Source of the DNA: Klebsormidium nitens
Lineage: Eukaryota > Streptophyta > Klebsormidiophyceae > Klebsormidiales > Klebsormidiaceae
Assembly (NCBI GenBank): GCA_000708835.1
Contig: DF237489.1
Span: 1-59,679 of the forward strand
Direction: 5' to 3'
DNA length: 59,679 bases
The notes under the pieces were generated by a model. The model was given only the letters and a program-made list of their open reading frames with translations. It searched no databases and was not told the origin of the DNA. Shown here in pieces: positions 13,401 to 23,887 of this stretch. Each line of letters starts with the position of its first letter. Positions within the stretch are counted from its first letter, which is position 1. Both the position numbers and the translations under genes were made by a program.

Positions 13401-14181
13401 CTGCCATGGCTGGCTGCTTCGCCTCCTCCTGCGGGAGCTCCCTGCACATTGCGTCCAGCTTGGCCGCGATGTACCCTTCCAGCGAGGGGGGGCCGCTGCC
13501 GGGGGGCCGTGCCGGCCCCTCCTGGATGGCCTGCTTCACCAGTGTCAGCTGATGCGCATAGATGGTGCCAGGGGAAAGGGGCCCGGCCGCCACGGATCCT
13601 CTCTCGTCCTGCGGGCCCCGCGCCCCAGATGCCTCGCTTGCATGCGCCCCTCTGCTGAGTAATGCGCGAGAGTCCGTGCTGGTAGACCCCACCGTGCTGC
13701 TGGAGAGGGCCTCCTGCGCCCCCCCTCCGTCCGACCCTGTGGCGCTGCTCGAGCGCGCCTGCAGCACCGCCGACCCGGAGTCCTGTTCGTCCCTGGACCC
13801 CCCCCTCTCGCTATCACTGCACGAGGGGGCTGCCTGCGGTGCCACCCTCCTGCGTTGGCTGCGCAGCCCGCGTGCTCCCGCGCCCCCAGCCTCGCCCCCC
13901 CTCCTGGGTGTGCCACCCCACACCGAGGTCACCATCTGCACGCACTGCTCGACCTCCCTCTGGACCTCAATTGCGGGCTGTTTCCGGCAGGGCCCCACCC
14001 CGGGCTCCCCAACCCCTTCTGGCTGCAGCCAGGTGAGTAGGGGCGGGGGGCGCCTGGCCCTCCCCCTCTGCTTTCTTGCCGGCCTGGGCCTCTCTTGGGC
14101 CAGCAGGTCAGGGCCCCCGCCAGCATAAGGCAAAGCGGGCACCACCTTCACGGGGTCACCTCGGCGCTTTCCAGACGCCAT
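10442..14181 (-). CDS. uncharacterised 904-aa low-complexity protein
   Basis: I do not recognise this protein. The model has four exons in coding order: 14181-13204, 12692-11663, 11448-11320 and 11019-10442 (2715 nt). All junctions are GT-AG and in phase. The last acceptor at 11020 follows a long pyrimidine tract. An in-frame Met at 14205 would add 8 residues. Residues 1-230 are basic, Ser/Gly/Pro-rich and probably disordered, opening with KRRGDPVKVV. About 215-350 looks folded and helical, with ordered segments around YAHQLTLVKQAIQEG, ELLERIVAEVRKVVRG and IAEAAYSNKGVAVSPCEACG. An acidic stretch in exon 3 (DDELDLEDP, then DWDGFLGG) resembles an activation or docking segment. The C-terminus contains KVRSLTELYQVDG and a basic KRSKR patch. 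A nuclear regulatory role is possible from these features but is only a guess. Confidence 0.7.
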
Positions 14182-15778
14182 CTCACGTTGGAACAAAGGT
14201 GACAATGTGATGTCAACACCCCTTCTGTGCTGACCTCAGCGTCACTGGGCTGCACAGTACACAAGCAGGGTTTTCCTTCAGGAGGATTCGTGCGCCCCAA
14301 AATGCAGGGTGAAATCACTTGATGGAAGTGAGGGATATTCTAAGCAACTGAAGCTGTGCCTAGCCTTTACCCCTGACGCGTCCCTTTGGCAGCTCACTTT
14401 TGCCCCATCACATTTACAACTAAGAGACGCCAAACTGGAACCAACAAATTGGTGATCACCAACCTGGCACCGAAGAGTGCGACACTTCTTAGCATTGGAA
14501 GAAAATCAATCTAGTGCTAACCAACTCAATGATGCCGAATTGACAAATCCCTTCTGATATGGTGCAGGGTTCGGGGGCCCTTCAAGTTGAAAGGAGGCAA
14601 ATGTATTTTGAATGTGACGCCTGGACCAATCAACAATTTGTGGTGCCAGCAAAGCAGGGGATAGATTTTCTTGCAATGCTGAGGTCTCTCACCAGAGTGT
14701 GCGCTCGGATGCCCCATGTTTAGCTTGGCACCTCCGTCTAGCGGGGACAGCGACGGGTTGCAGGTAGGAGCTGCGGCCAGTCCTTCTCAGCCAGACAGGA
14801 GCCAGACAAGGATCGTGCTTCAGGTCGAAATGATCAAGCGAGGGAGACCGGAGCTGTTCTCAATCCTCGCTGTTTCTACAACTTTGAAGCCACAGTTGGA
14901 TCTCAATTCGCGAACCGAGACTCATCAGATGATCAGACCGTAGACGTCTTCTGTTTTGAGTTCTTTTGCAAGGATCGAACTCCACCCGGCCAGACGGCTG
15001 TCAGTGTCGAACCGAGCAGGCCCGCCAAGTTGCCAATTGCGGGGCTGCCAGTTTCAGGTTTCGACTCGCCGCCGCTCGGTGATTCTGAGAGCTTGACCGG
15101 GTGACATCACGTGCTCCACCTTGCCAGATGGACACTCCACATTCAACCTGAAACCTCACGCAATCATCGATGCCACGAGGTAATCATGAGATTTGTTTAC
15201 CTCCAGCAAGCCCGGGCAAACGCACCGAGGTTAATTATAACCAAAGATGCGCGCAACTCGTGCACCGGTCGGTCCGTTCCTGACTGGCCAGTGGCGATAT
15301 GAGACGACTCAAGAGTCAAGACAGCGCGTCGAACGACTCCGAAGGGCTCCGTACGCCAGGCTCACTCGACAACGAAGGACTCACCGGCGTCAGCAGCCTC
15401 TAATCATTGTTGAACAAGTTGCCCATACCGGTGACACGTGGTGGGTTTGCGCTTTGCACATCCAAGCTTGTTTGGCTTTTGTCTGTGCAGTGTGCCCGGT
15501 CATCCCCCAGTTAGGGGATTTCGGCAGATTGAGAAGTCAGAATATCAAGAGCATGTTCTGCTGCACAGAGAGGTGCACACGTGACTTGTCAGTGGTGACT
15601 GCAAGACTGAAGTGTGCACATGCATTTCCGCAACACCGGGTTTTCCGCGCAGCCTTCTGAGAAAACATGACAGTTTAGGCGTCGAAATGGTTAGAAGGTA
15701 ATACATAGCAGAGATGCTAAACCCAAAATCCTACTGGATACACGCTTTCAGAGTCACATGACTGCAACTGGAACTGAG

Positions 15779-16114
15779 GTACCGTCCGGTAGAGCCTACC
15801 GGCCTGGTTGGTATATCGCCTTTAGATCAGATCTGGCTATTCTTATACGGTGGCAGCACTGAGCTCGGGGAGGATGGGCAAACTGGGTTGATCCTAGACT
15901 CCAGGGTTTCCAGCTTCCCTAAATCCACGGTATGGGACTGCGTTTCGACGCAAACCTAGTTATACCACTCGAAATCCGGAAAACAGACAACAGGTACCTA
16001 ATACCTATAAATCGTAGGTAGGTACCTAGGCAGTAACTCTATGAATCATGATGTAGGTAGGTAATAAGGTCAATAATGCAGCCATTGTACCTATCAGTTG
16101 TTTGGGCCGGTACC
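15779..16114. repeat. GGTACC / TAGGTAGG-rich repeat, left of gap
   Basis: GGTACC occurs at 15779, 15993, 16021 and 16109. Between 15991 and 16070 the sequence is a mosaic of TAGG, TACC and their complements, forming overlapping palindromes such as TAGGTAGGTACCTAGG (16015-16030). Confidence 0.7.
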
Positions 16115-16566
16115 GAAGCACGGCTGCAGTGTGCACGATCCTATCGAACGTCGTCGAAGCTTGTCTGATGCCCCGAAGTTTTCTACCGACTGTATGGTAA
16201 AAGCCTTAAAGGTTTACCTGGCACAGTGATGGCCATCCAAATATCATTCATGGCGCCGATGATGGCGGCCTACGCTGTTCGACGTTTGTAGCATTATCGG
16301 AAGCCCGAGCCCCCGGTTCACACCAGGACTGGGGTTTGAAAGCGACGGATCGAAAAAAAACGGAAGTGTAGATATCTTCGGAGCTGACTCTGGATGACGA
16401 GCGCAGAATATCGACTAAGCGTACCCAACCGCGTCGAACGTTGAAACTGCTCTCGTGCTGTTGCGACAGGGCAAGAACATAGGAATCTGCCACGTGTAAG
16501 GAATGACGGTCGTCGATATCGGTTCCAGGATTTACGGCCGTACACTGCCGAAGACTTTTATTAAAT

Positions 16567-16680
16567 NNNNNNNNNNNNNNNNNNNNNNNNNNNNNNNNNN
16601 NNNNNNNNNNNNNNNNNNNNNNNNNNNNNNNNNNNNNNNNNNNNNNNNNNNNNNNNNNNNNNNNNNNNNNNNNNNNNNNN
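16567..16680. other. assembly gap (114 N)
   Basis: This is a run of 114 unknown bases. The true length of the gap, and whether the two sides really adjoin, cannot be judged from the sequence. Confidence 1.
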
Positions 16681-16863
16681 ACATGCTTCCAAGTTCCGAC
16701 TTTCTCGATATGCGCCTCAAAACCGCCATACTATATCTGCAGGTGGATCACTAAATAGACACTGATGTTATCCTACAAGATTCCCAATCGACGGTTGAAG
16801 TTGGTCAAGGGCTCAAGGACAGCTGATGCACTTCAAAGTTCAATGGTGCTCATGGTGCGCCAT

Positions 16864-16885
16864 GTGCACAGTGCACACTGTGCAC
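16864..16885. repeat. 22-bp near-perfect palindrome
   Basis: Two 10-base arms, GTGCACAGTG and CACTGTGCAC, are perfect inverted copies separated by CA. The element sits inside the odd island on the right of the gap. Confidence 0.8.
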
Positions 16886-16920
16886 GGGTGACGGCAGCCA
16901 CCCACAGGCTGTACGGTAAC

Positions 16921-17117
16921 ACGGGTACCGGTAGACGGCGGTAGTTGTACTAGGTACCTGGTACCTAGTCCGGAGTCCGCCGGAGTAAGGAGACGAGTCG
17001 CGTGGGAGGGAAAGTCGGGAGTCGGGACTCGGGAGTCAGACTCGGGAGTACCTACTACCGGTACCCTAGCGGGGAGGTACCTAGCAGGTACCTACCTAGT
17101 ACCGTACATAGTACCCC
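16921..17117. repeat. GGTACC / CGGGAGT repeat cluster, right of gap
   Basis: GGTACC occurs at 16924, 16953, 16960, 17060, 17076 and 17087, embedded in TACCTA/TAGGTA words. Between 17013 and 17050 a short tandem of CGGGAGT-like units adds a second repeat type. It is the same family as the repeats left of the gap. Confidence 0.7.
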
Positions 17118-19063
17118 ACTGTCAGGCACAGTCAGGGGCAACAGGCAACGAAGTGTTCACACAGACTGTTCACTCTTAAAGATTCAGAAGCCCCGGGCAC
17201 ACAAACTAAGAAACCTAACCCAAAATTCACGCGCTCCGCTCCTCGGCCAACCCACCCTAACCACCAAGGCAACCCTACCTGTCCCCTGGGTGTTTACTAG
17301 TGAACATTGCGTTCAGTGAACACGTTACACTTCCGTTGCCAGAATCCGTCACCAACTCATCACACGAGTTGCCGCGTAAGTAACAGGCTCTGATTGGCAG
17401 AGCTCTGAATAGCTGCGCGGCAGTTGTAATCATGGGCGTTTCTTACGGCGCAATCTTGTAATAAGTAGTCGTCACGTGGGTTGCCAGCTCGCGGTCAATG
17501 CCAGTGACGACTCTTCCCAATTATGCAATTCATGACGGCAGCATACAGTACCGGACCCCGGTATGATATTTGCGTATACGTCATGGGCCGTTCAATTCAA
17601 GTTAATCTAGGTCAAACAGCCGTACATTCGCTTGACTTTATACTCGATGTTCTCGTGAAGGTCGCCTGTTGAAGCTTATAGCCATATTGGAGCTTCTATA
17701 TTGATTCCAAAGTTCGTCCATTGCAGTCAAAGTGGAAACTGCGCTTCAGCTTTCAATCAATTCTATTGGAAATTCAAACAGTTCTCATTGCATGAGTCGT
17801 GCGTTCAGCTGGTGGCCTTTCAAAAGTGGAAATCCAGTGGGCGGCAGGAGTCTGAGTGGCGAGGATCCATGAGCAGGCGGTGCAGTCCGATCTCGTGATA
17901 AGCCAGGCTGGTGGGATCTCTCCTACTTCCAGCGTAGCATGGAGACAAACTGTACTATTGTGTCCTCTTACTAATCGCCTACATATCATCCGCTCCTACT
18001 TTTTGTGTGCTGATCCGTGTGCCACAACTAGGTAAAACTCTGTGCATACAACACATGTACCAATGGAATATTACAAGAGGTGTTCCAACCAACCGGCTTA
18101 AGCTAACGGTGCCATGGAGCTACGGCTCATTCATTTTGCATTGTAGGACAATGTCTTGCGATCTCATAGCTTGCAGTTGCGAAATCGACCCATGCTAGAA
18201 CCATATGATGTCTCATGACCTAGGCCTGCTGCGGCCAATTTGCTGTCCATTGTAGAACGCCCAACGCCTCTCTACCACCACTCACAGCATTGAATTCACA
18301 ACACCTTTTCCCCCTCAAAACCTGAGGTGCGCTTTTTATGTCATCACACAAGTCTTGAAGCGTCAAGGCTCATCAGAGGCCCAGCATCATCCGCGCTCGA
18401 ATGGTCTTCATGTGGAACTGCTTCTCCAACCCTCGGACTAATAAAGGTAGCAAGCTCATGTCACTACCTTTTGAGGGTTGGATTTTTGTACTTTGTTAAA
18501 AACTCGGTCTAAATCGGCCATGGGCTCAGATGCATAAGCGTGCATAAAAAGCAAATGACCAACAGCCAAAAGTACTTGTGGTGTGAGATCCGAGAGAAGC
18601 AAAATAGGATGGAAAAACCTGCGCTCGAATGGTGCTACAGGAGATTGAAGCCGCCGAAATGGCCTCGGCAGCTTGAACACGTATGGAGGATGTCTTCCCT
18701 GTATCACGCAAGATCGTTGAAAGCCCTCGCACGGGTGCCAGCGATGTTGACTCGCAATGCATGAGGTCGTGATTGCGGTGTCCATTTAACAGTTCTGGGA
18801 TGCAAAATCCGCGTTTGCAAAACCTAGACTTGCAGCCCACAGGGTTATTCTTGACTGGATCCATAAGGTAGATTCCATTCGGTTTGACTCATCTTCTAGA
18901 TACCTTAATGTGTGTAGCTTACCTTATACCAAGCCGTCCGAGCACTTGTGTGGGTATTCCCTATCACCAAGTGTGGGGTGTCGGGTTGTTCCGACCGGGT
19001 AGCAATTCCCTGCTCCTTTAATGACCTGTGCGCCGCAGGATGTGTGCCGCCTTGCCAGCGAGC

Positions 19064-22000
19064 TCAGCACCGCAGCAGGTGCAGCGGCACATCCAGAGAG
19101 GCCACCTGCACCGCACCCCGCCCCGCACACAGTCAGTGTCCGGGAGCAACGCCGCAACCATAGGCACGGCGATGCACGCAGACACACGGGCTATCTGGCG
19201 CCATCGGAGGTTGGCAACCCCGCCTCGCGAAGCGGCATAAGCGCTGCTGCGCGACTCACCACGGTGTCGGGGCGAGCCTCAGTGGCGGCGTCAGGCCGGA
19301 GCGCCCACTTGCGGGGCGGCTCTGCGATGAAGGTGAGCTGCACACGCGCGCGGAAGGCCACCGAGAAAGCACTGCACACAGCGCAACATGCGGCGTCATT
19401 CTGCGGCATGGCGAAGGCAGGGGATGCAAAACACGGAGCTCCGCGAGAAGACTCTTTATGCGAAGCAGCTGAGCGAGAGCGCCGGACGGCGGCCAGCCAC
19501 GGGCACAACGCATGGGGCAGCATTTGCAGGGGAAAGGGACGACAGCCGCTGCGGCGCGAGGCGCACTCCGCGGAGAGGGTGGGGCAGGTGAGCAGGCGGG
19601 GCAGCACGACGTGGAGGGGAAGCGCCAGGCCCGCGGGAGGGGCGCCGTCCGCAATCTGCACGGCAAGGGGGCGGCGAGGGAAGGCAGGGTGAGGTGTCCG
19701 GGCGGACACTCAAGCGGACGACAACAGGGGATCAGCGACACGTGGAGGGGAAGCGCGCGGGAAAGGAGGCGCCGCCAGGCTGAGCAGCAACTTTTGGTGT
19801 TCGCTTCTCATATGGTGGACTCCCGAGTGTTCATTTGTTTGACGCTTGGTTTGAAGACCTCGACATCGGATTCGAAGAGAGCTGACGAAAGATTGCTCAA
19901 GGAATTTCAGATATTGACACCACCGTTAATGCCGATCTTATTGGGCGCCCGCTCTCCCCCCTCTTGAGTGATAACCAAAAGGTGGTTAATGCGAGCGCGG
20001 GTGCGTACCTGCGTCGTCTGCACGTCCGTGACCTCTGTGGCCATGCGGCCCCCCACGCGCACCGCCTCCACGCGCAGCACCTGCAGCCAGCACGACGGCG
20101 CCCACGTCAGAGCAGCGGCGACGGGAAAACAGCGACACCGCCTCAGACGACCTTGCAGCCCGCCCAAGGATAGAAAGGTGATGCCCGTCACCTAAACCTC
20201 GACAATCCAGCCAGCTGGCAGCGAGGCCTGAGCCCCCTCCGCCCGTGAGTCCAAGATGAAAACACAGGAGATACGGGCGGTCCCTGCTCAAAGTCCTGTG
20301 CTGTTCAAAGCTGCCAACAAGACGGCAAAGGCCTCCCTGCATCCCTCGCCAGCCTTCAAGGAGGAGCATGCACCCGTCCCTGACTGCTGAACACGCTCAC
20401 GCCATCATCACCATTGGTGCACACAGTTTCCATTGCCGCAATGATGCCCGTTTTTAAGGCTCGGGGCGGCCATTCCCGTCGGCTGACCTGCAGGTCGATG
20501 GAGTGCAGCTGCGTGCCGCAGTGGTCCAGGCGCAGCTCGCCCGTCAGAGGCTCCGCCAGGCAGCACCGCGTGGCCACGCGGCCCGACACCTGGAACCCCG
20601 CTGCGCAAAGACAAGGGGGAAGGGGGACATCGGTAAGAGGAGGGATGAATTGACTGTACGCACGACGGCGGGTGCGTGGGTGAAGCGAACGGACGACCGC
20701 GGGAGTCTGAGGCGCATATCACGTTAGCACTTGTAAAGAGCCAAAGTTAAAGACAGTGATCACGTCTCAAGGGAAAGATTCAGTAAGAAGAGGCTAGAAT
20801 TAGACGCCTGTTCGCCCACTTGGTCGACCACGTCCAATCGCGAACTAGCTGCGTGCCAGACTCGGCCGACTTGACAACCTCTGTGTTCATCACCAGACCA
20901 AGTTGCTCACGACAGCTGAATCTTAAGACGTTGACACTAATCAGCAGACGCATTGACGTGTGAGACGTCCACAGGCGGCTCACCCGCTCGTATGGCTGAG
21001 CCCAACGCTTCGGGCTGGTTGTCCGGGGTGAGAGCAAAGTCCACGAAGGTCGGGTCGGGGGGAGGCCGACGACCTGCAACAATGGGGCAGCAGTGGGAGG
21101 ACACTAAAGATGAGAGGAACACACAAGTGAAGCCGCAAGAACAGAACATAGGGTACCCGCCAGAAGTGTGCCAATGGAAGGCCCCTTGAAAACATCTGAG
21201 CCGCGACGTAAGTGTCAAGAGCAGATTCTTTTCCAATCACAGCAACTGAAAGCAGGAGAATTTGAGGACATCAGGATCAAGGACTCAGGAGTTGTTCTGC
21301 AGGCACGACAGGGCCCTCCATGTTGGGTCACAAAACATAATGACTCTGCTCGAACAGGAGGATGGTCCTGGCCGTTGCTCCGTTTGCCACATGAGGCGCT
21401 GCCTGCACGAGCCTCACCGCGGGGTCCTTCAATGATGAACTCGGCAGAGGCCTGCAGCGTGCGCTTGAGCACTGGCCGTCGAACCTCCACAGAGATTGCA
21501 TATGTCACGCTGACATAAGCGCCGTGGTACGTCTCCAGCAGCACTGACGACGACTCTGCCGGGTCGAGCTTCACGCTGAAGGGTATCTGGGACAGCCACA
21601 AACAAAAGGTGATCAGATGTAGGTGAACAAGCAACAACGAGGTTGGCCTTACATGTTGTAAGATCCTGATGAGATTTGAAAGCTGAAGATTGCACCCGTT
21701 GTAATTGGGGGGAAAGTGTCAATTTCGGCTCACCTGGTTGGTAGGCCCTTCCAGCTGGCCCGCAGGAGCCGCCTCAAAGTGAGAGGAGCTGCACACAGGC
21801 ACGGGCCACAAGACAGGGTGAGCGTCACCGCTCAAACTGTGAGCAGCAGGGGGGACCATGTGCCAAAGGGCTTTGGCTGCCGATGGGGCCGACGAAACTC
21901 GTCACGTGTCCAGAGGCTGTCTGGATGGATGGGACTGCTCAAGCCAGAAACAAGTACCAAAGATTTATTTGATGCTTAGCGACTGATGTGATGGTGCGAT

Positions 22001-22806
22001 GAGCAGTCGCCAATCCTTCCGCAGCAGACAAGGCCCGAGGGGACACGGAGGTATGACAGAGTGGGCTGCTCACAGGAGGGGGATAGGCTTGACGTTGCTG
22101 TAGAGGGACTCCAACACACCCAACGCCTTGCTGCTCAACTGCAAGACGGGGGACCCAGTCTCCGGTGAGCTGAGAAACTTGCTCCGTGCTGCTACTAATG
22201 GTTTACCTGACTGCAAAAGGTGAATCAAGCAGCATAGCCATTTTACTGGGCCATGGGACTCAACAAAGCACAGTAGTGTTCTTGGGGGCAACAGCTCTAG
22301 TAAACGGTGCAGAAAAGAACTTCGTATGTTAAAACAAAGTCAACTTTGACCGCCATTCTCGGAGAGCAATGGGATCCCTTCCTTCTTCTGGCAAGCTGAC
22401 CCCCAATCCCAGGTATGACGCACTCACTTAGCCCATACTACATCGGTCCATCACTGTGCAAGTCTCAGAAAAGCAACCGCATTGGACGAGGCCACACTCA
22501 TCACCATGCTTGAAGTAATTGGTGGCAGTGGTGGCAAGGTCACTTTGTTCCTCATAAGCCCAAGTTGTTTCGACAGGAAACTTGCTGCCCTGATTGCGGC
22601 CCGAGATGCCCCCTGCAGATCCACCTAAAGAGCTTTATGTGCGCCATTCCACTGACCTGCAGGTTGACCGTCCCTTCAGCCTTGACCCAGATGCCTAGGT
22701 GGGGCAGCGTGGGGTGGGGCGTGCGCACCGTGATGATGCCCTCGAGCAGCTCGCCGGGGTGGAAGATGCGGTCAACACGCAGCAGCTTCACCTCCACGCT
22801 GGACAT
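19064..22806 (-). CDS. VPS26C: VPS26C (DSCR3-like) retriever subunit
   Basis: This arrestin-fold protein of endosomal cargo recycling is the VPS26 paralogue of the retriever complex. The ten exons in coding order are 22806-22657, 22138-22074, 21788-21734, 21586-21418, 21073-20984, 20600-20488, 20080-20009, 19655-19567, 19371-19260 and 19105-19064. They total 957 nt and encode 318 aa; family members are about 300-330 aa. The N-terminus (VDRIFHPGELLEGIITV) and the middle (PFSVKLDP, VLLETYHGAYVSV, ASAEFII) are diagnostic. The second arrestin domain holds VATRCCLAEPLTGELRL, TDVQTTQIADG and PLHVVLPRLLTCPTLSA. The final exon encodes only 13 residues, VASLDVPLHLLRC, matching the short C-terminal strand of plant homologues. 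Phases agree at all nine junctions. The gene is divergent from the SMPD4-like gene. Confidence 0.95.
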
Positions 22807-22997
22807 CGCATATCGAGCAGAAAAGATCAGGGCAAGCAGTGGGGAGACTCAGAGTCGGATACCTTCATCTGCAACCAGCGTCCTGAATCAGTTGCACGTT
22901 CTGGCCTCTTCTGCAAATTCCAATGTGCCCCATGCAGGGCCATCCACTTTCAAGCATCTCCGCATTGCAATCTGCACAGTAATAAAAGTGCCAAATT

Positions 22998-23550
22998 CCA
23001 GGGACGAATAGGTCCGATGATAATCCCTGATCGGCGGACAAATCGGGCCTATGACACTTGACAAAAGGGGGTGGCACCGCCGTTGCATCGCAAACCGTCC
23101 GATCGGCGACGCACGGTCCGATATCGACCGTGGTCGACGCGACCGTGTCGACCCACAAAGTTGCTCGTCGCGACCGTCTGAATTGCAGTACATAAGGGCA
23201 GGGGGTGGGGTGTTGGTTCGCGACGGCTTGCCCCGGGTGCCACCAGACTGCAAGTCCACTAGCATTACGCGGCTGCATTAGGGTCTCGCACACCGCCCGG
23301 GGAGCAACCGGGCCCTCCCTGTGACATTAGGGTCTCGCGGGCAACCGAGTGACAACCGGGCACTTCCCTGAGACAACCGGGCCTTCCCGCTTTAGGGTTA
23401 CACCATTGCGACTAGCAACCGAGCAAGTCCTTTTAGTTTTAGTGTATGCCCGGGGATTCCCTGTGTCTCTAGGACACTGGATACCAACAGTGTCATAGGC
23501 CCGATTTGTCCGCCAATCGGGGATTATCATCGGACCTATTTGTCCCTTGG
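22998..23550. mobile_element. MITE-like element with 61/62-bp terminal inverted repeats
   Basis: Left arm 22998-23058 and right arm 23489-23550 are inverted copies that differ at three bases and one single-base indel. Arms begin CCAGGGAC and CCAAGGGAC. The interior has no coding frame of note. It contains short palindromes rich in CGACCG/GTCGAC (23095-23185) and repeated words TTAGGGTCTCGC (around 23279 and 23327) and CAACCGGGC. A clear target-site duplication was not found: the flanks share only ATT. The size, the long inverted termini and the lack of a transposase fit a non-autonomous DNA transposon or fold-back element. Confidence 0.8.
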
Positions 23551-23803
23551 ATTTCGACTTTTATACCTCAATCTGCATGAACGTTTTGAGTCTGTCTAAC
23601 CGCGTTTGACGGGTGGGACTTCGTTAGGCCCAGCAACTGAGCCGACCTGTTCACACATGACCTGGTTAAAGCTGGTAACCTGCGCCTGACCGGGAGAGCT
23701 GTGCTTCTCAATATTGTGTGCCACATTCCACTTGAGTCTTGAGAGAAGTGAAGGCGATCCTATTCACGTAGATTGAAGAAAGGCTAGCGCTTGGGACCTG
23801 CAC

Positions 23804-23857
23804 ATGTCAATGGCTATGGTTGCTGCGGCTGCTGCTGCCCCTGCTCTGGCGGCTTGA
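23804..23857 (+). promoter_or_regulatory. uORF upstream of SMPD4-like gene
   Basis: An ATG at 23804 opens a 17-codon, alanine-rich frame that ends at TGA 23855-23857, only 30 bases before the main ATG and in the same frame. If the transcript starts upstream of 23804, ribosomes would meet this uORF first. Two more in-frame ATGs lie inside it. Confidence 0.45.
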
Positions 23858-23887
23858 TCCTCACGCGGCATTGGGCAGGGTGCCACG

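Larger units (their letters stand above)
14182..19063. other. 4.9-kb gene-free tract with assembly gap
   Basis: The tract lies between the 5' end of the unknown gene and the 3' end of VPS26C. It includes the presumptive promoter just above 14181, a compositionally odd island at about 15660-17650 with the N gap inside it, and AT-richer sequence from 17650 to 18950. Frames on both strands at 18456-18864 are short and mutually overlapping, and I could not join them to anything. Confidence 0.5.
22807..23887. promoter_or_regulatory. divergent intergenic region VPS26C / SMPD4
   Basis: These 1081 bases separate two divergent start codons. More than half is taken up by the inverted-repeat element at 22998-23550, and a small upstream ORF lies at 23804-23857. 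Native promoter sequence is therefore limited to about 190 bp on the VPS26C side and about 330 bp on the SMPD4 side. Confidence 0.5.

Noticed and set aside
18456-18864. Minus-strand frames of 109-112 codons as a further VPS26C exon
   Set aside because: VPS26C ends cleanly with a family-like C-terminus at 19064, and the frames overlap one another without splice support.
23391-23400. Telomere-like TTTAGGGTTA
   Set aside because: It occurs once as a single unit inside the inverted-repeat element; there is no telomeric array.
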